DNA from: Cryptomeria japonica
Lineage: Eukaryota > Streptophyta > Pinopsida > Cupressales > Cupressaceae
Direction of reading: 5' to 3'
NCBI RefSeq assembly: GCF_030272615.1
Contig: NC_081415.1
Span: 605,129,137-605,193,136 of the forward strand
Length of the DNA stretch: 64,000 bases
The position numbers were made by a program, and so were the translations under genes. Positions 1-11,099 of this stretch are shown here, in pieces; within the stretch, counting starts at the first letter, position 1, and every line of letters begins with the position of its first letter. The notes under the pieces were generated by a model. That model saw nothing but the letters and a program-made list of their open reading frames with translations, was not told the origin of the DNA and searched no databases.

Positions 1-2027
1 CCCTCATCCAAGACATTCCTTATGTCCTCTTGATCCTTTAGCAGTTCAGTCCTAAGCTCATTCAACTTCTTCACTAGAAAAACATTAATAGCCTTTTGGT
101 GCTCTTTCTTTACATTGGCCTCTGCTACATCTTCTAGACTCTACACCTAATCATCCACTATAGTACATAGAAGTTTGAGTTGTGCTAGTGATATATCATT
201 GTCAGGAAGATTAGTACCACGGATTAAACTGGTAAGTGTGTCTATAGCCACCTGAATAATATCTTGTTCTCTTTTCCTTCGAATGCCTTCAAGGCGCTCT
301 TGGGCAACCTTGATTCTCTGCATAAGCTCAGACTCACTTGTAGATTGGAGATCAATGGGGCTTGAGATAGTAGCCGGTTTGGCTTGGCTACCGATTGCCT
401 TAGGACTTTCCATTTGTGTGGTCTTCATTGCTTCAATGGTCTTGTCTGCTTCTTCCTTCTTTTTCTTCTCCTTCTCTTCCTTTTCTTTCTCTCTCTTTTT
501 CTTCTCTTCCTCTTCCATCTTCTTCTTATCTTCTTCTTCTTTCTGCTTCTGCTCTGCTTCTACTTTCTTCTTTGCTTCTTCTTCCTTCTTCTTCTGTGCT
601 TCCTCTTCCTTCTTCTTCTTCTCTTCCGCTTCCTTCTTCTTCTTCTATTCTTCCTCTTCCTTCTTCTTCTTCTCCTCTGCTTCCTTCTTCTTCCTTTCTT
701 CCTCTTCCTTCTTTTTCTTCTCCTCTTCTTCCTTCTTTCTCTTTTCTTCCTTGTGCTCTTCTTCTTTCTTTTTCCTTTCATCCTATTGCTTCTTCTTTTC
801 TTCATCTTTCTATTTCTCATCTTCCTCTTTTCTCTTCTCTTCCTCTTTCTTCTGTTTCTCATCTTCATCCTTCTTCTTTTTCTCTTCCTGGTCTTTTGTC
901 GCTTGCTATGTGTCCACAGCTTTTTCACCACCCTGATCAACTTGTTGCCCCTATTCAGTACCCTCAGAAGGTATGTCCTGAGTGACATCATCTACATCTA
1001 GGGCATCAACATTGATGGTGTCAATTGGTTCTTCCACTAGGTTTCCTTCCTCATCAAAGACCTCATCCGGTTTGGAAGTAACCGATTCCTTTTCTGCTTG
1101 GAGGTTGGCCATGCATGCTTTGTGAGAGCTCATAGCATGGGCCATGTGATGATGTGTATCTTTTTCTACATCATCAACTCTCCCTTTGAACAACCAGAGT
1201 CTTCTTCTCCTTGTGAAGAAGAGACCTTTATTTTGATCCAGGGCATCAAACAGTTCTGAATTTGAGAGTTCAGGGAAGTACTGTGCAAAAAATTTCTCCC
1301 TAATCTCGTATTCCTTTTCAATGGCAATGCACCATTTGTTATCCAATGCCTTAAATAATGAGTCCGGTGTTTAAGATTTAAATTCTGATGGTGACTGGTC
1401 ATTTTTACATAAATAAAGATTGATTTCTTATAGTACTTCATCTTTTTCCTCACTATTGAATTCATCATAATAATCTATTAAATCATGAAGTAACTTTCTC
1501 CTAATATTCTTTACTATTCTTTGACAATGTGTCAAAGGTTTGTAAGAGGAGATATCTATATTTACCAGTGTGGATGCTGCCGGTTCATTCTTCTTCATCA
1601 TCTTGGTCTATCTAGCTTTCTTTAGCTATTCATCAGACTCAGTTTCTTCGGAGTCCGGTTCATTTGCCTTAGTCTTCCTCTTTCTTTCGAATACTTTTGC
1701 CGGTGTTACCTCCGATTTCTTCTTTGCTAGTGATCGCTTGGTCACTATTGGAGTCGCAGTGGTAGCCGGTGGTGATGCTGCAGGCACTGCCTTAGCTTTC
1801 TTAGCTACCAATTTTTTTCCCTTCTTCATCAATGGTTCTTCAACCGATGCAATCCTTTCCAAGTAGGTTCCGGTTCTCTTAGCCTTTGGATCAAGAGGCG
1901 AGGCAATAAGGGTTGAAGCATACCCTTCCAGCATGTCAAACATGACCTCATAGCCCATAGGCTCCACTTCCTCCATTCTAGGCTCAACAACCTCCATTAG
2001 ACATTTGTCCACCTGAATAGTGAAATA
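1..2027 (-). pseudogene. Element A ORF2, C-terminal part (unknown retroelement protein)
   Basis: Broken reading on the - strand, starting at the gypsy-1 insertion site and leaving the window. It opens with VDKCLMEVVEPRMEEVEP and PMGYEVMFDM, matching element B (VVEPRTQYLPPMGYETNFD). A basic, A/P/K-rich stretch follows (1630-1860). Then comes DNKWCIAIEKEYEIREKFF, the counterpart of B's ETRWQYALDLEKQIRERS. A long Lys/Glu tract (905-430) comes next, then a predicted coiled-coil tail (SESELMQRIKVAQERLEGI) also paralleled in B. Stops and frame changes interrupt it. I recognise no catalytic motif. Function unknown; conservation between A and B suggests it once mattered to the element. Confidence 0.7.
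430..905 (-). repeat. Purine-rich tract encoding a Lys/Glu-repeat helix
   Basis: On the + strand this is an almost unbroken pyrimidine tract of CTT/TTC/CCT triplets, degenerate with a period near 30-33 bases. On the - strand, in the ORF2 frame, it reads units like EEKKKKEEEA and KKREKEKEEKEKKKKEE. Such ER/K-type sequence usually forms a stable single alpha helix. Element B has a Thr/Ser/Glu-rich spacer here instead (49260-49470), so the tract is an expansion in copy A. The + strand Phe/Ser/Leu ORFs over it are antisense noise. Confidence 0.85.
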
Positions 2028-2032
2028 GATGT
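2028..2032. other. Target-site duplication GATGT, left copy (gypsy-1)
   Basis: GATGT directly precedes the left LTR of gypsy-1 and recurs exactly after the right LTR at 26358-26362. A 5-bp duplication is normal for LTR retrotransposons. Confidence 0.9.
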
Positions 2033-3441
2033 TGTAGATCAAGAAATTGGGAAAACATCAAAACAATACAAATTAGGACAATCACAAAACCTAAAATTGC
2101 AATGAAAGCAATCCTAATCCAATCAATGAAGACATGAAGACAAGATATTCAAATTGAATGAAATTGAAGCAAACCAACGCATATATCTCCTTCATGTGGC
2201 TCCATTGTTCTTCTTTCACCTTCAAATTTGATGTGGATCTCACCTACAAGTGCAAAATGCAAGTAGAAAGCAAGTTGAAATTCGCAGCGTAAGGCTACTC
2301 GAAAATGTGATTGATTGATTCATTATTGAAGAAAATCATCCAATTTATAGACAAATTGGAGAGAGGACAAGATTAGCATGAAGGGATTTGAAAGGAAATT
2401 CAAATCAAGAATGGCAAGATTATGACGAATGTATGACAATTTCTATGCAAGATGTATGACAAATTATGACAAGTTGCTATGCAAAATGTATGACAAATTA
2501 TGACAAATTTGAAGTAGAAATAGAAATTAGAAATTAGGAGAAATTAGCAAATTAGAGAAATGAGGAAAAAGATAAAATAGAAATTAGGTGAATTAATTAA
2601 TAGGTTTTCATCCATTAATTAATTCATGAAAAGACACCTAGGACTAAATAAATAGATTTATTTAACCCACAAAGAAGAAGAAAAGGATTAAATGAACAAA
2701 TCATAAAACCCTAGAAATTAATGTAGGTTTGATCATGATTTTGATTGACAAAGGACCAATGTTGATAAATGATTGAGATTGGTTGAAAAAAATCAATGAC
2801 AAATTGACCAAGATTGACAAGGAGATCAAATTGATAAGTGTCAATTGACAAGGAACAATGACTAATCGATACAAATTGACATGATTGAAGAGGACAAGGA
2901 TCAATGATGAATCGATCGCAAAATGTCAAGATTGACAAGGACAAGGGTTGATGATGAATCGATCACAAAATGACGAGATTGACAAGGACAAGGATCAATG
3001 ATGAATTGATTGCAAAATGATGAGATTGACAAGGATAAAGATCGATGACGAATCGATCTTAAAATGATGAGATTGACAAGTTAATAATCACAAATAATTA
3101 CTAACAAGCTAAAGATGATTGAAAGATTGATAAGAGGAAAAAACCCTAATTCTATCAACAATTAGGATTGATGGTGTCCAAAATGATGATAAATGAGCAC
3201 GCACATTGATGCGACAGGATAAGATCGACCAAAATCATGATTGAAGATTGTTATCGACAAGACCTAATTCGAAAGCGAGAAAAATGAGGAATGCAAAAGA
3301 AGGACTCAATGCTCGCAAATGATAAAGACCAAGTGCACAACATAGAAGAAATGTTAATGCGATGCAAGAACCCTAAAATAAGGCAATGCGCAAATGTTAA
3401 AATATGACTCCACAAGCATTGACCATTTTTAGACATCTACA
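2033..3441 (-). repeat. Gypsy-1 left LTR (3' LTR), 1409 bp
   Basis: Near-identical to 24973-26357. It begins TGTAGATCAAG and ends ATCTACA on the + strand, so the ends are the inverted TGTAGA/TCTACA. A TATA-like TATAAATTG lies on the - strand at 2341-2349. It holds short AT palindromes (AATTAATTAA ... TTAATTAATT near 2590-2625; TAAATAAATAGATTTATTTA near 2644-2663) and a 47-bp tandem repeat. Confidence 0.95.
2868..3079. repeat. 47-bp tandem repeat within the gypsy-1 LTR
   Basis: Units start at about 2868, 2914, 2961, 3008 and 3055 and share GATNNCAAAATGANGAGATT and GACAAGGACAAGGATC. The same array is in the other LTR (about 25760-26000). Confidence 0.85.
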
Positions 3442-3455
3442 TTTTGCCCCTCTTT
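3442..3455 (-). other. Gypsy-1 polypurine tract
   Basis: On the - strand AAAGAGGGGCAAAA lies directly before the 3' LTR start TGTAGA. The same tract precedes the gypsy-2 LTR at 38021. This is the expected plus-strand primer. Confidence 0.9.
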
Positions 3456-4329
3456 GAGACAATGTGATTCTAAGCATTGTTTCAAAGAACAATAATGAAA
3501 ATGCCCCAGACAATAACAATGACATATGCATGCCCCCTCGAGGAATTGGCCAAAAAAATCCAGAAAAGAGGCCAAGGGATCGATAAGAATGACAGAAAAC
3601 AATAGGTTCAAACTGATAAAAAATAAGAGTTTGGAGGCACAAATTACAGGCATTGGAAGGTGCAAAAGACCGTGACCAGCATAAGATGGAGAGCATGCAC
3701 ATCCATCTAGGTACTGACAAAGACCTATGTAAGAGACAAGGAGAAGGAAAAGAGTTCATTTGCACTGGCCAAAGTGGAGGAGTTGTTGCTCAGGAAAAAG
3801 GACCCTCGTAGAGAGATGGTGAACATTCCAATGGTAGATCACCTTGGGGAACATGTACACACCTACAGATGACCAGACAATGTGGGAGTAGTTGTATGTA
3901 GCTCAAAAACCCATATGTTCAAATGCATGCATTTTGCTTGATTGCGGGACATTGTGGGGCCCACAGGGGAAGGAAAAAGGCAGACCTGTGCTTGTGTGAA
4001 TGGGTTCTGTGCCTTTGTAAATGGGTTTTGTGCCTGTGTAAGGTACACAGGTGTAGCTTGATGCTGCACAAGTGCAAGACAGGGTACATAGGTGCAATTG
4101 TTCATTTAGGACACTAATTTGACCGTAAGTAGTGCGCGGATGGTCCCAAAAAGAGGGATAAGGGTAGGATAGGTCAAAATAGATAAGAAAAACCCTAATT
4201 GGTGCATGAACCAAGGAAATGTAGGCCTTAGGAGAAAATCCAAAAACTGACAAATTATGCTCCAATTGTGATGCAAAGTTGACAGTATCCATTGATTGCA
4301 CAGGAGAACAGACCTAATTACTTCATGTT
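3456..4329. other. Gypsy-1 3' untranslated region, no gene seen
   Basis: Non-coding part of gypsy-1 between the PPT and the antisense ORF. Short degenerate direct repeats (GTGCCTTTGTAAATGGGTT, GTGCCTGTGTAAGG) lie at about 3985-4060. Open frames here carry no recognisable motif. Confidence 0.6.
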
Positions 4330-4489
4330 GTGACATAGACTCAGGAGTATGGACAAAGACACATTAGTAGGACTTGGATTATACTAAATTACGTATATGC
4401 CCGAGATTAGGGCAGACATAGGACTCTTGACCGCATTGGCCTAGCAATGGCATTCAGAGACTTCCTCTTTTCATCTTCTGACTGGAGAG
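4330..4489 (+). pseudogene. Antisense plant-mobile-domain ORF of gypsy-1, N-terminal piece
   Basis: Read on the + strand, opposite to gypsy-1. The last codons before the copia give LLTALA, a stop, then QWHSETSSFHLLTGE. Continuing past the copia gives ATMTLEDVWRTLCILIHGE. This matches the start of plant mobile domains (W-x-PETHTFHLP-GE-x-TPTLEDV type). In-frame stops are present. The copia insertion splits the conserved motif itself. Confidence 0.75.
4485..4489. other. Target-site duplication GAGAG, left copy (copia)
   Basis: GAGAG precedes the copia 5' LTR and recurs at 11100-11104 right after the 3' LTR. Confidence 0.92.
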
Positions 4490-5150
4490 TGTTAGTGTAG
4501 GTTTTTTTATTTTCCTTATGTTAGGGGGTATTTATTTTTCCTACACATATATTATTAAGCTTGCTTAGGTTATTAGGTGTGGTTAATATGAGGACACATG
4601 GCGGAATACATTAGCTACATGTGTAACTCTCCACCTCACATGGGTAGTTGAGTTACACACCCTCTTTTGGCTTGTTGTGCCACCTCTCATAACCACTATT
4701 TTGTCATTTCCTAAGTGGGTTATGGGGTAGTTGGGTTTCTCACCCTCTTTTGGCCTTATGTGCCACCTCTTATAACTCTTTTTTTGTTTTCATGTAAGGA
4801 GGTTATGCCACATGTTTTGACATTTACCAAGTAGGTAAAAACCTCCCACCTTTTATGGGGTAGTAGGTAAAACCTCCCACTTTTTATGGAGGTGGGAGTT
4901 AATGCACCTCTTGGTTGTATATGCTATTATTTTTCTATATAATAAGCAATATACTCTCACCTTCACTAGTTAAGTGATAGCTCAGTGAGAGTCTTCTCTA
5001 AATTTTCTTCTTTATCTCTATTTTTCTCTCATATCAGATTTATCTTCATTCAGCTAGTTTGATCTTCGATCATCCATTGCTTGGAGTTACATGTGATCTA
5101 TGACCAACATCAGATCCTGGCTCGATTCTAGCTTCTCATAGAATTTAACA
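4490..5150 (+). repeat. Copia 5' LTR, 661 bp
   Basis: Direct repeat of 10439-11099. Contains duplicated blocks around CACCCTCTTTTGGC and CCTCCCAC, and a TATA-like box at 4936-4943. Confidence 0.97.
4936..4943 (+). promoter_or_regulatory. TATA-like box in the copia LTR
   Basis: TATATAAT, followed by AGCAATATACTCTCACC, in the second half of the LTR. The same box lies at 10885-10892 in the 3' LTR. Position fits a retrotransposon promoter; not tested. Confidence 0.45.
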
Positions 5151-5162
5151 TGGTATCAGAGT
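5151..5162 (+). other. Copia primer-binding site (initiator tRNA-Met type)
   Basis: TGGTATCAGAGT follows the LTR end directly. TGGTATCAGAGC is the usual plant copia primer site complementary to the 3' end of initiator tRNA-Met. Confidence 0.9.
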
Positions 5163-6196
5163 CGTGTTGTCTAGTATAGCTCATTGCTTTTCTGATTTAT
5201 TTGAGAGATTTGAGATTGTTAGATAGCTAATATTTTTCTTAAAAACCAAGTATGCTCTTCTCCTGCATTTTCGTGTGATCTGGAGAATCAGAACAGTTTA
5301 AAGAAAAATAAGCTTCTAGTTAAATCTGGTTTTATATATGTGTTCTTTGAGATCTGGGTGATTGTAGCATTTTTGGTAATATTGGAGGCTTCTTTAGCAT
5401 TTCCAGAGTGTCTAGAAGGCTTGTGAAAATCATAAGTGACTTTTATTTCACCAAATTCAGAGTTTGGAGAACACAGTAAAAAAAAAATCAGAGTGAAATA
5501 TTTTACTAGAGCTATTTTTATTTCGGCCCTAGTGTTCTAACCTCCGTTCATTTTTAGAAAAAAAGATTTCTAGGTTTTGTTCCCAGCATCGAAAAACTTC
5601 TGGGTTTTGGAGGGGTTTTCTAGAAAATTAATAATTATTGTAGAAATCGAGTTTCAACAAGGCTTAAGCAGTTTTTCCATCAGGGAAATTCAGCAACCTT
5701 TCTTAAAAGTCGCATAACTTTTGCCTCGGGTGTTAGTTTTTTGCAAATGAGTACTTGACGGAAAGCTAGAAATGAGCACTCTTCATAATTGTAGGTCTTA
5801 TTGAAATATTCTACCCTTCTTTGTTAGATATTGCAGGTTGAATCAGCTGCATGTTTTTTTTCCCTTCTATAGATCATATCTTTCTTCTCACATCTCTATT
5901 TTACAAAAATGAATAGTTGTTGGAAAGGTATTAAGATACATTGAGCAGCTATAAGGCTAATTTTTTCAGATTTTGTGTTAAATTTATACGTATTTAAACT
6001 TTCTATTTTGGCCATTAAAGCCTTAGAAAGCATTGTCATCTGATAAAAGCCTTGTAAATGCACTAATTATAAAGTGCCAACCTTGTAATATTTGGGGGGG
6101 GTGATTTCAAAGACTAGTGAAAAGGGGGGGTGTCTCTTGTGTCTTCTTTCTTGCACTCTTTTTGACTCTTTGCAATCTTCTTTTCTGCTATCATAG
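5163..6196 (+). other. Copia leader, no gene seen
   Basis: About 1 kb of AT-rich untranslated leader between primer site and gag. Stops in all three forward frames. Two G runs (6092-6099, 6125-6131) are the only striking features. Confidence 0.6.
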
Positions 6197-6724
6197 ATGC
6201 ATCTACAGTTCCACTTTTAACACCATATAATTACTTTGAATGGAAATCTAAGATGATAATATATCTGAAAAGACATGGATATCATCGTGTTACTATGGAA
6301 CTTGAAACTGAACCTCAAGATGCTGCAGAAAAGATTAAATGGTTTAATAAATGTGATGAATCTTTTGGTACATTGTGCATGTCAGTCTCTCCTGACCTTC
6401 TTTTTCACATTGAATCTGCTACTACACCAAATGCAGTATGGACTACTTTGGGAAACCTCTTTGGTAAGCAGGATGAACTAAGAGGTCATCAATTGGAGAA
6501 TGAACTCATAGGGTTGAATCCAACCAGTTTTGATACTATACAAGACTTTGGAACAGTGTGGAACTAAGAAAGATGATAAGCAATTGATCTTGAGTATTCT
6601 TTCTAAGCTTGGTCCTAAGTATTCAGTGTTTGTTTCTACATTCTATGCTACCAAATGTGCCCTATGTACCACATTCAAAATGCCTTCTTTAGATGATTTT
6701 GCTACAGAACTCACTAGGGAGTAG
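6197..6724 (+). pseudogene. Copia gag (capsid-like region)
   Basis: Reads VPLLTPYNYFEWKSKM, the usual start of copia gag (x-L-x-GxNYxxWKxxM), then ESFGTLCMSVSPDLLFHIES and AVWTTLGNLFGKQDELRGHQ, the UBN2/retrotrans-gag pattern. A frameshift near 6550 moves the reading to another forward frame (LILSILSKLGPKYSVFVSTF), and TAG at 6722 ends it. It would form the particle that packages the RNA. The start codon is not certain. Confidence 0.8.
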
Positions 6725-7500
6725 GACAAATTGGTTCAAATGGGTACAATAAAGCCTTCTAAGTCATATGCCTTAGTTGTAAATCAAGGCACAAAAGAAC
6801 AGAAAGGGTCTAGTAAGCAAGATAAGAAACAAAAGAACCAAGGAGAGAAGAAGAAAGATCAGAAATCTGCTACTTCAAAAGTAGACAATGAGACCTCTTC
6901 ATCAAAAGGTGAACAACCTAAGAAGGAGAAGGTCAAGTGTTCTTATTGTAAGAGGCCTGGTCATGATGAACATAAGTGTTTAAAGAAACAAATTGATCAC
7001 CTTTCAAATCTTCTTGAAAATAATAATATCAAGGTTCCTGATTCAGTCAAACAGAGTTCATCAGAAGGATCTTCTAAGGACATAGATAAGAGTAAGGGGA
7101 AAGGAAAGGGTAAGGCTCTAGTTGTTATTGCTTCACAACCAAATTCTTGGATAATTGACTCAGGTGCTTCACACCACATGGCTTCTTCAGAAGATGATTT
7201 CACATCTTTAGAGCCATGTTCTATGCCTTCCATCCTAATGGGTGATGACACTCCTATTGAAGTGCATGGGAGAGGGTCTGTTGATGTGGGTGAAGGAACA
7301 TTTCAAGATGTCCTTTGTGTTCCATCTTTATCAACTAATCTCCTACCTGTTTATCAGATCACTCACACTGGTTCTGGCAAGCGAGTTGAGTTCACACTAG
7401 ATGCAGTGGTAATTAGCGAAATGCATAATGGGTCTACTGTTGCTGTGGGAAAAGCAGATCATCATTCTAGATTATATCAGTTTTCTCACTTTGTTCTTGA
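6725..7500 (+). pseudogene. Copia gag zinc knuckle and aspartic protease
   Basis: After a Lys/Gln/Ser-rich linker there is one CCHC knuckle, CSYCKRPGHDEHKC (CX2CX4HX4C), for RNA binding. The protease follows with its catalytic triplet in SWIIDSGASHHMA, then TFQDVLCVPSLSTNLLPV, both canonical for copia proteases that cut the polyprotein. This part of the frame is intact, continuing from gag after TAG at 6722. Confidence 0.88.
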
Positions 7501-8560
7501 CTCTCCTTCGACAGTTTTACTCACTCATGCAGATGAGGTGAGTTGTTTGTGGCATCAACGGTTTGGCCACTTGAAATACCGTTACTTGCAACAACTCAGT
7601 CAACAAGAAATGGTTTTAGGGTTGCCTTCTATTTGATTTTCTGATGGAGTTTGCCAGGGGTGCATTCTTTGTAAGCATCCAGAGGAGAAGTATGATAAAG
7701 GTAAAGCTTGGAGAGCTACACAACTATTGGAGTTGGTACATAGTGACTTGGCAGGACCATTCCCACAACCATCTTTCAGCAAGGCTAGATATGTCTTGAC
7801 ATTTATTGATGACTTTTCCAGATATACATGGGTTTACTTTCTCAAACAAAAGTCTGAAGTCTTTGAAAATTTTCTAGATTTCAAAGCCTTTGCAGAGAAA
7901 CAATCTGGGAAGTTCATCAAGATTCTGCATACAGATAATGGGGGTGTATATGTTAATAATCAGTTTGAACAGTTTTGTGCTTCGGAAGGTATCAACATGT
8001 AGCACATAGTTCCATACATTCCTCAACAAAATGGTGTAGCAGAATGAAAGAATAGGTCCTTGAAGGAGATGGATAATTGTATGATTCACTCCAAGTCTTT
8101 GGCACCTCAGTATTGGGCAGAGGCCATCAACTGTGCATGTTACATCTAGAACTGAGTTCCTCATAAAGCTGTGAAGGGGGTAACTCCCTTTCAAGCTTGG
8201 ACTGGTCAAAAACCCACAGTTAAACACTTTAGAGTGTTTTGTTCTCTTGCATGGGCCCACATTCCAATTGAAAAATGCAAGGCTATGGATCCGCAGAGTA
8301 AGCCTTGCATATTTGTTGGATATCCAGATGATGTCAAAGGGTATAGGCTTCTCCATCCCACTACTCATGAGTTGTTCATTGAGAGGAGTGTTCATTTTGA
8401 GGAGAGTTCTTCTAGTTATTCTCATACCACCTCTCCATCCACTATCACATTGGAGAAATTGCATTGTGATGACAGCTCTTCAGAGGATCTTAATCCTCCT
8501 AATCTTGATGAGGAGTCTTCTTCCTCTACTTCAGATGGTGACAATGATGATGAGGATTCA
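7501..8560 (+). pseudogene. Copia integrase
   Basis: The zinc-binding HHCC part is LWHQRFGHLKYRYLQQLS followed by CQGCILCKH. The catalytic core shows LVHSDLAGPF (first Asp), ILHTDNGGVYVN (second Asp) and GVAE (Glu, immediately followed by TGA near 8045). The C-terminal part has FRVFCSLAWAHIP and IFVGYPDDVKGYRL, typical of copia. Nonsense codons lie at 7634, near 8000, 8045 and around 8147-8156. It would insert the cDNA; this copy cannot make a whole protein. Confidence 0.88.
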
Positions 8561-9560
8561 CATTCCTCTCATAGTCATCATTCAGAGGCTAATGATTCTC
8601 CCCTAGACTCTCTAGCCTTAGTGCCTCTTTGGGCTCGACAAAATTTTGAGTTAGCAGGAGATTGGCTTGGTGATCCATTAGATACTAGAAGAACAAGGTC
8701 ACAATTTCAGCAAGCTCCACATCTCTTCATTGCTTCAGCTTCTGATCCACAGTCCTTTCAAGAAGCTTTAGGTGTTCCTGAGTGGGATGCTGCAATGCAA
8801 GAAGAGTTCAATTCCTTGGAAAGGAATCACACATGGGATTTAGTTCCTCTTCCTAAGGGAAGGAAACTTGTTTGATGCAAGTGGATCTATCGAACAAAAT
8901 TTTCAGCGGATGGGTCGGTTGATAAGTATAAGGCTCGCTTGGTAGCAAAAGTTTTTTCCCAAGTTCTAGGGGTTGATTACTCTGAGACTTTTGCTCCAGT
9001 TGCTAAGATGAATTCCATCTGACTTGTTCTTGCTATAGTTGCAGCCCATCGTTGGGAAGTTCATCAGATGGATGTGAAGAGTGCATTTCTTCATGGTGAC
9101 CTTCAGGAGGAAATCTACATGGAGCAACCACAGGGGTTTGTTCAGGATCCTTCACTTGTGTGTCGACTTCTAAAGTCTCTCTATGGCCTCAAACAGGCTC
9201 CTCGAGCTTGGTATGCCAAGATGGAATCATTTTTTCTGACAATTGGTTTCACTCGGTGCCATTCTGATCCGAACGTATACATTTTGCAACAGGATGAAAC
9301 TCTCACATTTCTGGTTCTCTATGTTGATGACTTGTTACTCACAGGAGTCACTCATCCACCATCAAAGCAGTGAAAATTGCTCTACATGATAGATTTTTGA
9401 TGTTAGACTTGGGTCTTCTGCATTACTTCTTGGGAATTGAGATCACTCAATCATCTTCAGGAATCTTCCTTGGACAACCCAAGTATGCACTTGATATGCT
9501 CTCCAGATTTCACATGGCTGATTGTAAGCCTGCACCTACTCCATTTTTGTCAGTAGTCAA
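8561..9560 (+). pseudogene. Copia reverse transcriptase
   Basis: A Ser/Asp-rich spacer leads into WDAAMQEEFNSLERNHTWDL, KWIYRTKFSADGSVDKYKAR, QMDVKSAFLHGDLQEEIYM, SLYGLKQAPRAWY and the catalytic YVDDLLLTG (about 9320-9331), all in canonical order. TGA codons near 8873 and 9020, and a +1 shift between about 9345 and 9370, break the frame. The active-site Asp pair is intact. Confidence 0.92.
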
Positions 9561-10284
9561 ACTTGAGGCTAAGTTCTCTTCACCCTTGGTTGATGGCACT
9601 TTATATCAACAGCTTGTTGGAAGCCTCATTTATTTGACTCATACGAGACCCGACATTTCTTATGTTGTGGGCATGGTCTCTAGATTCATGCAAGAGCCAC
9701 ATGAGTTGCATTGGAAAGCAGCTAAGCGGATCCTCCACTACATTCAGGGTACTCACAATTATGGAATTCAGTATGTAGCAGGTGTGGATATTGACTTGGT
9801 AGGACATACGGATTCAGATTTGGCAGGTGATTCTCAGGATCACAAGTCTACTTTTGGGTATTGCTTCTCACTTGGTTGTGGTCCAGTTTGTTGGTCGAGC
9901 AAGAAGTAGTCTACAATTTCTCTTTCATCGACAGAGGCCAAGTATCGAGGGGCAGTCAATGCAACCACTGAGGCTATTTGGCTTCAAAATATTCTTATTG
10001 AGTTTGGTATTCCAGTTAGAAAACCTACCATCAACTTTTGTGATAATCAGAGTGCTATACAGATCTCAAGAAATCTAGTTCATCATCAGAGGATGAAACA
10101 CATTGAGATACATATGTACTATATTTGGGAGCTCATTCAGGAAGGCATCATTGATCTTAAGTATTGTTCTACATTGAAGCAAACTGCGGACATCTTCACC
10201 AAACCTTTCACTGAAAGCAAGTTCCTTCATTTGCGATCTTTGCTTGGGATGCAAAAGGTGTCTACTTCAGGAGGGGCTTCTTAG
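9561..10284 (+). pseudogene. Copia RT C-terminus and RNase H
   Basis: YQQLVGSLIYLTHTRPDISY and ILHYIQGTHNYGIQY lead into the RNase H. Its acidic residues are in GHTDSDLAGD, SLSSTEAKYRG and FCDNQSAI. TAG at 9907 interrupts between the first and second. Ends LADIFTKPF-like (TADIFTKPFTESKFLHLRSL), the standard copia terminus, with TAG after GGAS near 10282. Confidence 0.9.
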
Positions 10285-10438
10285 TCCTTCATTCTTTCTC
10301 TCTCTATTTAGGGGGGTCTATTCCTCTTATGGGGGGGCTTCTTCTTTTGGGGGGGATATTTATGTACATGGGTACCTAACATGGCCTCATTTGCCGGGAC
10401 CCATCTTTTCACCCACCTAAGCTACACTTAAGGGGGGG
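10285..10438 (+). other. Copia 3' UTR with polypurine tract
   Basis: Several G-rich runs (AGGGGGGTC, TGGGGGGGCTT, TGGGGGGGATA) precede AAGGGGGGG at 10430-10438 just before the 3' LTR, which is the likely plus-strand primer. Confidence 0.75.
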
Positions 10439-11099
10439 TGTTAGTGTAGGTTTTTTTATTTTCCTTATGTTAGGGGGTATTTATTTTTCCTACACATATA
10501 TTATTAAGCTTTCTTAGGTTATTAGGTGTGGTTAATATGAGGACACGTGGTGGAATACATTAGATACATGTGTAACTCTCCACCTCACATGGGTAGTTGA
10601 GTTACACACCCTCTTTTGGCTTGTTGTGCCACCTCTCATAACCACTATTTTGTCATTTCCTAAGTGGGTTATGGGGTAGTTGGGTTTCTCACCCTCTTTT
10701 GGCCTTATGTGCCACCTCTTATAACTCCTTTTTTGTTTTCATGTAAGGAGGTTATGCCACATGTTTTGACATTTACCAAGTAGGTAAAAACCTCCCACCC
10801 TTTATGGGGTAGTAGCTAAAACCTCCCACTTTTTATGGAGGTGGGAGTTAATGCACCTCTTGGTTGTATATGCTATTATTTTTCTATATAATAAGCAATA
10901 TACTCTCACCTTCACTAGTTAAGTGATAGCTCAGTGAGAGTCTTCTCTAAATTCTCTTCTTTATCTCTATTTTTCTCTCATATCAGATTTATCTTCATTC
11001 AGATATTTTGATCTTCGATCATCCGTTGCTTGGAGTTGCATTTGATCTATGACCGACATCAGATCCTGGCTTGATTCTTGCTTCTCACAAAATTTAACA
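10439..11099 (+). repeat. Copia 3' LTR, 661 bp
   Basis: Direct repeat of 4490-5150, followed by the GAGAG duplication at 11100-11104. Confidence 0.97.

Larger units (their letters stand above)
4490..11099 (+). mobile_element. Ty1/copia LTR retrotransposon, full length, 6610 bp
   Basis: Two 661-bp LTRs (4490-5150, 10439-11099) starting TGTTAGTGTAGG and ending TTTAACA, with a perfect GAGAG target duplication. A tRNA-iMet primer site follows the 5' LTR and an AAGGGGGG tract precedes the 3' LTR. Internal order is gag, protease, integrase, RT, RNase H, which defines copia. By eye the two LTRs differ at roughly 20 positions (about 3%), so it is the youngest insertion of this nest. Two frameshifts and about nine nonsense codons make it defective. 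Confidence 0.97.

Noticed and set aside
283-1001. Long Phe/Ser/Leu-rich ORFs on the + strand
   Set aside because: They are the antisense reading of the Lys/Glu repeat tract of element A ORF2; low complexity gives open frames on both strands.
2701-2944. ORFs within the gypsy-1 LTRs (also 25617-25907)
   Set aside because: They arise from the 47-bp tandem repeat, differ in length between the two LTRs, and show no protein motif.
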